Source: an uncultured Granulicatella sp. (GTDB lineage: Bacteria; Bacillota; Bacilli; Lactobacillales; Aerococcaceae). From it: 64,000 bases of DNA. Shown here in pieces: positions 8,781-15,351 of the stretch (position 1 is the first letter of the stretch; each line of letters starts with the position of its first letter). The translations under genes and the position numbers were made by a program. Location of the stretch: assembly GCA_934193545.1 (NCBI GenBank), contig CAKPVL010000001.1, positions 62,001-126,000 on the forward strand. Direction: 5' to 3'. A model generated the notes under the pieces. It made no database searches, was not told where the DNA came from, and was given only the letters and a program-made list of their open reading frames with translations.

Positions 8781-9842
8781 ATGACACGTTTAGAAAAAGT
8801 AAGAAATTCCATGAAAGAGCAAGAAATCGATGGACTTATTGTATATAGCCCATACAATTTGCGTTATTTAGCAAACTTTACTGGAACAACAGGATTTGCA
8901 TTAATCACATTAACAGATGCTTATTTTGTAACAGATGCTCGTTACACACAACAAGCACAACAACAAGCAAAAGGATTCCATGTGATTGAACATAAGACAG
9001 GTTGGGTTCCAGCGTTTGAAAAAATTATTCGCGAAAACAACTTAAAATTTGTTGGATTTGAAGCAGACCATGTTTCAGTTTCACAACTAGAAATCTTTGA
9101 AGATGCGTTTGATACAGCATTAATTCCAACACAAAACATCGTAGAAAAAATTCGTGAAGTAAAAGATGAAGGAGAAATCCAAACAATCCGTGAAGCTTGC
9201 CGTATTTCAGATGCTGCATTCTTACACATTTTAGATTTTATCAAACCAGGCGTAACTGAAATTCAAGTAGCAAATGAATTAGACTTCTATATGCGTGGAC
9301 TTGGAGCAAGCGGGGTTTCATTTGATACGATTATCGCAAGTGGTGTTCGTTCTTCAATGCCTCACGGAGTTGCAAGTGCTAAAGTCATCGAAACTGGAGA
9401 CTTAGTAACACTTGACTTTGGTTGCTACTACAACGGTTATGTATCTGATATGACTAGAACAATTGCTGTTGGTGAACCAATCGACCAATTAAAAGAAATT
9501 CACGATGTTGTCTTACAAGCTCAATTAAAAGTAAGTGAAGCAGCAGGTCCTGGTAAAACAGGGGTAGAATTAGATAAAATTGCTCGTGACTATATTGCAA
9601 GCCGTGGTTATGGCGAATACTTCACTCACTCAACAGGACATGGTATTGGTCTTGAAATCCACGAAGCACCAAACGTTTCTCGTATTGCGACACAAGCGTT
9701 TGTACCAGGTAACGTGATTACAAATGAACCAGGAATTTACCTTCCAGGTGTTGGTGGTGTACGTATCGAAGACGACATTATTATCAATGAAACTGGCGGC
9801 GAAGTGATTCAAAAAGTTCCTCGCGAACTCATTATTCTCTAA
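8781..9842 (+). CDS. pepP: Xaa-Pro aminopeptidase/dipeptidase (M24B)
   Basis: A 353-residue pita-bread metallopeptidase that removes N-terminal residues before proline. An N-terminal creatinase-like domain (about 1-125) precedes the catalytic domain. Five metal ligands can be read: Asp in DFGCYYNGYVSD (two), His in STGHGIGLEIHE, Glu in NEPGIY and Glu in RIEDDI. In many Firmicutes this gene is followed by efp (elongation factor P). Here asp23 comes next, 100 bases away, with its own promoter and no efp between. PepP versus PepQ cannot be decided from sequence alone. Confidence 0.92.
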   Translation: MTRLEKVRNSMKEQEIDGLIVYSPYNLRYLANFTGTTGFALITLTDAYFVTDARYTQQAQQQAKGFHVIEHKTGWVPAFEKIIRENNLKFVGFEADHVSVSQLEIFEDAFDTALIPTQNIVEKIREVKDEGEIQTIREACRISDAAFLHILDFIKPGVTEIQVANELDFYMRGLGASGVSFDTIIASGVRSSMPHGVASAKVIETGDLVTLDFGCYYNGYVSDMTRTIAVGEPIDQLKEIHDVVLQAQLKVSEAAGPGKTGVELDKIARDYIASRGYGEYFTHSTGHGIGLEIHEAPNVSRIATQAFVPGNVITNEPGIYLPGVGGVRIEDDIIINETGGEVIQKVPRELIIL

Positions 9843-9854
9843 AATAGACGGTAG

Positions 9855-9883
9855 TTGTGAGAATAGCTGTTTCATGGTAAACT
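9855..9883 (+). promoter_or_regulatory. Promoter of asp23-nusB
   Basis: TTGTGA (9855-9860), 17-base spacer, TAAACT (9878-9883). The asp23 start follows 59 bases later after a GGGAGG ribosome-binding site. Confidence 0.65.
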
Positions 9884-9942
9884 AAATGAGAATTGGAAAA
9901 TCTTTTTATGAGTAATTTTCTATCAAACAGGGAGGTTACAAA

Positions 9943-10332
9943 ATGGAACAAAACAAAAAATATTCGAAAGATCAAGAATTAGGTGCAATTGAGATTGCTC
10001 CTGAAGTTATCGAAAGCATTGCAGGTATTGTAGCTGCACAAGTGGAAGGCTTCTATCCAGTTCCTGGATTCTTAAACACTATTTTTGGTGGAAAACAATT
10101 ATCTAAAGGGGCTTATTTAACAGAAGAAAACGGATCATTCGTAATTGATATTTACGGAAATGTAGATTACGGTGTTTCAATTCCAAAAACAGCTCTATTA
10201 TTGCAAAACAAAATTAAAGAACAATTATTATTCAGCTGTGAATTAGTGATTTCACAAGTGAATGTTCACGTTCAAGAAATTTTACCAGTGCATCACGAAG
10301 ATGCAGAATTATTTGAATTGGGGGATGAATAG
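9943..10332 (+). CDS. Asp23/YqhY family envelope stress protein
   Basis: A 129-residue Asp23/Gls24-family protein. The core GAIEIAPEVIESIAGIVAAQVEG and the YGVSIPKTALLLQNKIKE stretch match the YqhY subgroup, which is normally encoded directly before nusB. In B. subtilis, YqhY has been linked to control of acetyl-CoA carboxylase activity. That would fit an organism whose fab/acc operon is next door, but the functional link here is inference. The stop overlaps the nusB GTG by one base. Confidence 0.88.
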   Translation: MEQNKKYSKDQELGAIEIAPEVIESIAGIVAAQVEGFYPVPGFLNTIFGGKQLSKGAYLTEENGSFVIDIYGNVDYGVSIPKTALLLQNKIKEQLLFSCELVISQVNVHVQEILPVHHEDAELFELGDE

Positions 10333-10793
10333 TGAGTCGTAAACCATTAAAAAGACGAGCACTACGAGTATTGGCCATTCAAGCCTTATACCAACTAGAT
10401 GTGTCGCCTGAAATGCACATTGTAGATGCGCTTAGTCTTGCGTTGGAATGCTCAGAAGATTCACCTTATTCTATCGAAGCAATTACGGAAGAAGAGTTAC
10501 TTAACGAAGTTCCAGAAATTGCGTACAGCATAGCATTAGTACGAGGAGTTCAAAATAACGTCGAGAAAATCGACGCGTTAATCGAAAAATACTTAAAAGG
10601 ATGGAAGCTAAACCGTATCGTCCGTTTAGACTTAATCATCATGCGAGTAGCTATTTTCGAAATGACTTCTCCAGAATTAGAAGTTCCACAAACTGTAGCG
10701 TTAAACGAAGCAATTGAAATCGCAAAAACATACAGTGACGAAAAATCAGCGAAATTTATTAATGGTATCTTATCAAACTTAGTAAACGGGTAA
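10332..10793 (+). CDS. nusB: Transcription antitermination factor NusB
   Basis: A 153-residue all-helical RNA-binding protein that acts with NusE/S10 in rRNA antitermination. Family signatures are RRALRVLAIQALYQLD near the N terminus and the C-terminal ALNEAIEIAKTYSDEKSAKFINGIL. It starts at a GTG that shares one base with the asp23 stop (TAGTG), indicating coupling. A terminator follows, then an unusual structured non-coding region. Confidence 0.94.
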   Translation: MSRKPLKRRALRVLAIQALYQLDVSPEMHIVDALSLALECSEDSPYSIEAITEEELLNEVPEIAYSIALVRGVQNNVEKIDALIEKYLKGWKLNRIVRLDLIIMRVAIFEMTSPELEVPQTVALNEAIEIAKTYSDEKSAKFINGILSNLVNG

Positions 10794-10807
10794 GATTCTA
10801 CTACACG

Positions 10808-10841
10808 AAGAGTCTGAAGCAACAGTTTCAGACTCTTTTTT
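10808..10841 (+). terminator. Terminator after nusB
   Basis: AGAGTCTGAA pairs with TTCAGACTCT around a short loop, then a T-run. The next base begins the structured element at 10842. Confidence 0.88.
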
Positions 10842-10960
10842 AAAGGATGTGAGCAATCGCGTTCAGAAATGGAACGTTGGACCGGAACACCGGAAGGAAC
10901 GTGAAACGTTCTGCGGATGTTTCGGGAAACGCATGCCATTTCTGCGATTGCGAGTTCGAC
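10842..10960 (+). ncRNA. Structured intergenic element, copy A (possible RNA)
   Basis: A 119-nt non-coding stretch that folds into one long irregular hairpin. P1 is GCAATCGC (10853-10860) with GCGATTGC (10944-10951). After a 4-nt GTTC bulge, P2 is AGAAATGG (10865-10872) with CCATTTCT (10936-10943). P3 is CGTT/AACG. A GGA/GA internal loop follows. P4 is CCGGAACACCG (10882-10892) with CGGATGTTTCGG (10914-10925) and one bulged A. P5 is GAACGT/ACGTTC closed by a GAA triloop. Copy B at 24381 has the same head (AAAGGAT), tail (GAGTTC) and architecture with different paired bases. Strand is assumed from the flanking genes. It could be an RNA or a small repeat; I recognise no named family. Confidence 0.6.
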
Positions 10961-10970
10961 TAAAACAGGA

Positions 10971-11097
10971 TGTGAAGCAGAAAGACAGAAGCTAAGAATA
11001 TTCTCACATTGCGAGAATATTCTGCTTCGTAGTCTTTCGTTCGCACAGTTTATTAGACTTTCTTGAATCACGAGTGATGAAAAGAACGCCAATAAAC
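10971..11097 (+). other. Two further strong hairpins between nusB and folD
   Basis: Hairpin 1 (10971-11047) stacks TGTG/CACA, GAAAGAC/GTCTTTC, GAAGC/GCTTC and an 11-bp AGAATATTCTC/GAGAATATTCT helix around a 7-nt loop, about 27 bp in total. Hairpin 2 (11048-11097) joins GTTTATT with AATAAAC. Inside it are a TTCTT/AAGAA helix, opposed GA/GA steps and an ATCA/TGAT tip with a CGAG loop. With copy A this makes about 255 nt of continuous structure and no plausible sense-strand ORF. No T-run follows either hairpin, so they are not simple terminators. Confidence 0.55.
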
Positions 11098-11126
11098 CAC
11101 TGCGTCTAAGTCAAAGCGCAAAATTT

Positions 11127-11160
11127 TTGAACAGACAAAAAATTAACATATATGTTAATT
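11127..11160 (+). promoter_or_regulatory. folD promoter region with perfect 20-bp palindrome
   Basis: TTGAAC (11127-11132), an 18-base spacer and TATGTT (11151-11156) could be a promoter. The -10 lies inside the perfect palindrome AATTAACATATATGTTAATT (11141-11160), a likely repressor operator. The remaining bases to folD (11161-11232) are very AT-rich, with no other clear signal except the AAGGAG ribosome-binding site. Confidence 0.45.
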
Positions 11161-11232
11161 CACACATATGATAATTTCACCATACATATTTTATTTTTAT
11201 TAACATTTTATTTTTGAAAAAAGGAGACTTCT

Positions 11233-12081
11233 ATGACGCAAATTCTAGATGGGAAAGCATTAGCTGGAAAAATAAGAGAAGAACTAAAACAGGAAGTACA
11301 ACAACTCTCTAAGAGTGGAGTTACACCTTCACTAACGGTTATTCTCGTTGGAGAAGATCCAGCTAGCCAAGTGTACGTGCGTAACAAAGAACGTGCAGCA
11401 ACAGAAGTAGGAATTCATTCAAACGTGATTCGCCTCAGTGAAGAAACAACACAAGAAGAACTATTAGAATACGTGAATACACTCAACCATGATGCTAGCG
11501 TACATGGGATTTTGGTGCAATTGCCTCTGCCAAAGCACATCGATACAGATGCAGTCTTAGAAGCGATTGTTCCTGAAAAAGATGTGGACGGGTTCCATCC
11601 AGTGAACTTAGGGAAGTTACTACAAAAGGATGAATCGATTGTTCCATGTACACCACAAGGAATCATGGAATTCTTCAAAGAATACAATATTGATCTTGTT
11701 GGTAAAGAGATGGTGATTATCGGGCAAAGTACGATTGTCGGCCGTCCAATGGCGCTTTTAGGGTTAAATCACGGTGCGACAGTTACAGTTTGTCATAGCC
11801 GTACCAAAGATTTAGCCAAAGTTGCTAAACGAGCTGATATTTTGATTAGTGCCGTAGGAAAAGCAGGACTTGTTACAAAAGAGTTCGTAAAAGAAGGAGC
11901 CGTTGTCATTGATGTTGGCATTAACCGTAATGAGGAAGGAAAACTCTGTGGAGACGTCTTATTTGAAGAAGTGGCGCCACTCACAAGTGCGATTACACCA
12001 GTGCCTGGCGGAGTAGGCCCAATGACGATTGCGATGTTACTCACGCAAACCGTAAAAAATGCAAAAAGTAAGAAGGAGTAG
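11233..12081 (+). CDS. folD: Methylenetetrahydrofolate dehydrogenase/cyclohydrolase
   Basis: A 282-residue bifunctional enzyme that interconverts 5,10-methylene-, methenyl- and 10-formyl-tetrahydrofolate. Key motifs are YVRNKERAATEVGI with the catalytic Lys, GILVQLPLP, the NADP-binding IIGQSTIVGRPMA, and C-terminal PVPGGVGPMTIAML. It heads a run with xseA, xseB and ispA at very short spacing (3 bases to xseA), the common Firmicute order. Confidence 0.96.
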   Translation: MTQILDGKALAGKIREELKQEVQQLSKSGVTPSLTVILVGEDPASQVYVRNKERAATEVGIHSNVIRLSEETTQEELLEYVNTLNHDASVHGILVQLPLPKHIDTDAVLEAIVPEKDVDGFHPVNLGKLLQKDESIVPCTPQGIMEFFKEYNIDLVGKEMVIIGQSTIVGRPMALLGLNHGATVTVCHSRTKDLAKVAKRADILISAVGKAGLVTKEFVKEGAVVIDVGINRNEEGKLCGDVLFEEVAPLTSAITPVPGGVGPMTIAMLLTQTVKNAKSKKE

Positions 12082-12084
12082 GAC

Positions 12085-13419
12085 ATGGAACAAGAATACT
12101 TAACCGTCACCGCGTTGACGAAGTATATTAAAACTAAATTTGACCGTGATCCGCACTTAGAACGCGTTTATTTGACGGGAGAAATTTCGAACTTTAATAA
12201 AAATAGTGTCCATAAGTATTTCAACTTAAAGGATGAAAATGCGATTATCGCAGCAACAATGTTCCAAGGTGCCTATAAGAAAATTCAATTCCAACCAGAA
12301 GAAGGAATGAAGGTTCTTGTGATCGGGCGAGTTACGGTCTATGAGAAATCTGGGAAATACCAAATGATTATCGAGCATATGGAACCAGATGGTGTCGGCG
12401 CTCTTTATCAAGCCTATGAGCAGTTGAAAAAGAAATTAACTGAAGAAGGCGTATTTGCTGGACCGAAGAAACCAATCCCAGTATTTCCTAAGAAAATTGC
12501 GATTTTAACAAGTGATACGGGTGCCGTTATCCGTGATATTCAAACAACAGTTGCTCGACGTTTTCCAATCGCGCAACTCGTGTTATATCCAACCGTGGTA
12601 CAAGGAGTACACGCGGTTCCAAGCATTCTTAAAAACTTAGACTTGGTAGAACAGTCGGATGCCGATGTTGTTATTATTGGTCGTGGTGGAGGTTCCATTG
12701 AAGACTTATGGGCGTTTAACGAAGAACCTGTTGTAAGACGTGTCGCTTCATTCTCACTACCCATAATCTCCAGTGTAGGACATGAAACAGATACGACCTT
12801 AATTGACTTTGCGGCTGACCAACGTGCAGCTACACCGACTGCCGCAGCAGAACTTGCAACGCCGGTCTTAAATGACATTCATTTAACACTTGGAAACTTG
12901 ACAGGGCGCTTGCAAACGACGATGCTCAACCAGTTGAATACTCGCAAAGAGTTATTAAGTAAATTAGAGAAATCTGGTATTTTTGTAAAACCAGAGAGGA
13001 TGTATGAAGTCTATGCACAGCAAGTCGATCAACTGCGATTGAAACTAATGCAAGGCATGCAACAAAGACTTCACTTGGCTAAACAACAGTCGATGCAATT
13101 TACGCACCGTCTGCAATTAGTTTCGCCAGAACAAATCTTAATTCAACAAAAGCAAAAACTCGAATGGTTGCATAAGCAATTAGTCGATAGCAATCAAAAT
13201 TACTTGCAAGATAAGAAAATCAGATTCCAACAATTGGTGGAAAAATTGGATTTACTCAGTCCATTAAAGATTATGACACGTGGTTACGGTATCGTGTTTA
13301 AAGACGGCGATATCGTGAAATCGGTCGACCAAATTGAAGAAGAACAACCAATTGAAATCAGACTTAGTGATGGTTTAGTGAATGCTACTGTCACAGCAAA
13401 AAATAAGGAGAGTTTATAA
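12085..13419 (+). CDS. xseA: Exodeoxyribonuclease VII large subunit
   Basis: A 444-residue nuclease subunit that degrades single-stranded DNA. An N-terminal OB-fold (about 1-100) precedes the catalytic region, which contains AILTSDTGAVIRDI and GRGGGSIEDLWAFNEE. A coiled-coil region (about 290-390) carries the partner XseB. The stop overlaps the xseB ATG by one base (TAATG), which fits production in fixed ratio with the small subunit. Confidence 0.96.
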   Translation: MEQEYLTVTALTKYIKTKFDRDPHLERVYLTGEISNFNKNSVHKYFNLKDENAIIAATMFQGAYKKIQFQPEEGMKVLVIGRVTVYEKSGKYQMIIEHMEPDGVGALYQAYEQLKKKLTEEGVFAGPKKPIPVFPKKIAILTSDTGAVIRDIQTTVARRFPIAQLVLYPTVVQGVHAVPSILKNLDLVEQSDADVVIIGRGGGSIEDLWAFNEEPVVRRVASFSLPIISSVGHETDTTLIDFAADQRAATPTAAAELATPVLNDIHLTLGNLTGRLQTTMLNQLNTRKELLSKLEKSGIFVKPERMYEVYAQQVDQLRLKLMQGMQQRLHLAKQQSMQFTHRLQLVSPEQILIQQKQKLEWLHKQLVDSNQNYLQDKKIRFQQLVEKLDLLSPLKIMTRGYGIVFKDGDIVKSVDQIEEEQPIEIRLSDGLVNATVTAKNKESL

Positions 13420-13631
13420 TGGCTAAAAAAGAAATTAAATTTGAAGAAGCAATGGGTGCCTTAGAGCAAATCGTGCGCCAATTAGAAAGTGGCAATGTTC
13501 CTCTAGACGAAGCGCTTGATAAATTCAAAGAAGGAATGGAATTAAGCCAATTTTGTAATGAAACATTGACAAAAGCCGAAGAAACAGTTCGTGCAATGAT
13601 TACAGTGAATGCAGAAGGAAAAGAGGCATAG
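13419..13631 (+). CDS. xseB: Exodeoxyribonuclease VII small subunit
   Basis: A 70-residue helical protein that binds the coiled coil of XseA and controls the nuclease. The motif FEEAMGALEQIVRQLESGNVP and the following LDEALDKFKEGMEL define the family. It is coupled to xseA by the TAATG overlap and lies 4 bases before ispA. Confidence 0.95.
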   Translation: MAKKEIKFEEAMGALEQIVRQLESGNVPLDEALDKFKEGMELSQFCNETLTKAEETVRAMITVNAEGKEA

Positions 13632-13635
13632 TCGT

Positions 13636-14514
13636 ATGGTGAAGGATGTTATTCAACAACTTCAACAAGACGTAGCACTTCACTTAACGAAGCTGATTGA
13701 AAAAAGAGCTTCTGACGCAAGGTTGAAAGAAGCAATGTTGTACGCCGTTCAATCCGGTGGAAAACGCATTAGACCGCTTTTAACGCTTGCAGTCGGTTCA
13801 GCTGGAACTTCGTCAAATGAAGCAGCGTTAGACTTAGCCTGTGCCTTAGAGATGATTCATACGTATTCACTCATTCATGATGATTTACCAGGAATGGATG
13901 ACGATGACCTACGTCGTGGCCGTCCAACTGTGCATAAGGCGTTTGACGAAGCGACTGCGATTTTAGCAGGGGATGCATTACTGACATTAGCCTTTGAAGT
14001 TGCAGCAAATGCCAACTTACAAGCTCATCAATTAGTAGAAGCCGTGAAGATTTTATCGACAGCTTCTGGGATGAGCGGCATGATTTCAGGGCAAATGAAA
14101 GATATTGCTAGTGAAGAAGTGACGATTACTTTAGAACAAATGAAGGAAATCCATCGTGAAAAAACAGGCGAGTTATTACTAGCTGCTGTACGTCTTGGAA
14201 ATCTTTTTGTAGATGATGCGAAGAAGAAAGAAGCTTTTGTCTCTTATGCAACACACTTTGGACTAGCATTTCAAATTCAAAACGACTTGCAAGATGTGTG
14301 CTGGACAAGTGAGCAAACCGGTAAAGAAACAGGTAAGGATTCAGAACTAAGTAAAAATACGTATCCGAGTCTCTTAGGAGTAGAAGGCGCAAAAGAAGCC
14401 TTAGCAAACGAAATTTCGTTTTGTAAGCGTGCATTAGAGGAAGTTGAGTTTACGCCAGAAAACCAACAAACAAAGGCGCTACTCGTTGAATTTTTAACGT
14501 ATTTAGAAATATAG
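13636..14514 (+). CDS. ispA: Farnesyl/geranyl diphosphate synthase (polyprenyl synthetase)
   Basis: A 292-residue trans-prenyl chain elongase of the isoprenoid pathway. The first Asp-rich motif is intact: LIHDDLPGMDDDDLRRGRPT, near residue 80. The second motif usually reads DDxxD but here reads NDLQD in FQIQNDLQDV, so its first Asp is Asn. The longer ORF from 13609 overlaps xseB in another frame. The ATG at 13636 gives the normal N terminus and I prefer it. The next gene is tlyA. Confidence 0.92.
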   Translation: MVKDVIQQLQQDVALHLTKLIEKRASDARLKEAMLYAVQSGGKRIRPLLTLAVGSAGTSSNEAALDLACALEMIHTYSLIHDDLPGMDDDDLRRGRPTVHKAFDEATAILAGDALLTLAFEVAANANLQAHQLVEAVKILSTASGMSGMISGQMKDIASEEVTITLEQMKEIHREKTGELLLAAVRLGNLFVDDAKKKEAFVSYATHFGLAFQIQNDLQDVCWTSEQTGKETGKDSELSKNTYPSLLGVEGAKEALANEISFCKRALEEVEFTPENQQTKALLVEFLTYLEI

Positions 14515-14523
14515 GAGTAACAA

Positions 14524-15339
14524 ATGGAAAAAGAACGTGTGGATATTCTAGTCGTCCAACAAGGATTGACAGATTCCAGAGAAAAAGCCAAACGACTTGT
14601 CATGGCAGGACAAATCGTGGATGCGGTGAATCATAATCGATACGATAAACCAGGGGAGAAAATTCCTGTGACGAGTTCATTGATGATAAAAGGCGAACCG
14701 TTAAAATATGTCTCTCGTGGTGGGTTGAAATTAGAAAAAGCCTTAAAAGAATTCGATGTCAGTGTCGATGGAAAGATTTTACTTGATATCGGTGCTTCGA
14801 CTGGTGGCTTTACAGATGCTGCCTTACAAAATGGGGCCAAACAAAGTTATGCACTCGATGTGGGGTATAACCAATTAGATTATAAACTTCGCCAAGATGA
14901 ACGTGTCGTTGTCATGGAGCGTATGAATTTCCGTTTCGCCACTCCAGATGATTTCAAAAAAGGGCAACCAGATGTGGCTTCAATTGACGTATCGTTTATC
15001 TCGTTGAAACTAATTTTACCGCCATTAAAACCAATTCTAAAAGAAGGCGGAGACGTGCTTGTATTGATTAAACCGCAATTCGAAGCAGGTCGTGAACGCA
15101 TCGGGAAAAAAGGAATTGTCAGCGATCCAAAAGTACATGAAGATGTATTAGTCGATATTTTAAGCTTCAGTGAACAAATTGGATTCACTGTCGAAAAAGT
15201 AACGTATTCACCAATCACTGGTGGAAGTGGGAATATTGAATTTTTAGCGCATTTAAAAAATACGGCTCCAAGTGAGGTTCATTCGTTTGAAGAACTCGCG
15301 CGTGAGACGGTTAAAGAAGCGCAACGATTAAAAAAGTAA
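14524..15339 (+). CDS. TlyA/YqxC family rRNA 2'-O-methyltransferase
   Basis: A 271-residue protein with an N-terminal S4 RNA-binding domain (about 1-60, VDILVVQQGLTDSREKAKRLV) and an FtsJ-type methyltransferase domain. The SAM motif is LLDIGASTGGFTDAAL near residue 90. TlyA-type enzymes methylate rRNA or act as hemolysin-like proteins; the rRNA role is the supported one. In many Firmicutes an arginine repressor gene separates this gene from recN. Here recN follows at once. Confidence 0.9.
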   Translation: MEKERVDILVVQQGLTDSREKAKRLVMAGQIVDAVNHNRYDKPGEKIPVTSSLMIKGEPLKYVSRGGLKLEKALKEFDVSVDGKILLDIGASTGGFTDAALQNGAKQSYALDVGYNQLDYKLRQDERVVVMERMNFRFATPDDFKKGQPDVASIDVSFISLKLILPPLKPILKEGGDVLVLIKPQFEAGRERIGKKGIVSDPKVHEDVLVDILSFSEQIGFTVEKVTYSPITGGSGNIEFLAHLKNTAPSEVHSFEELARETVKEAQRLKK

Positions 15340-15351
15340 AGGGTGACGAAC

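Noticed and set aside
10550-11092. Long minus-strand frame (180 codons) across the end of nusB and the structured gap
   Set aside because: It is antisense to nusB and to the hairpin elements, has no ribosome-binding site and no family resemblance. Its length comes from the low stop density of the structured DNA.
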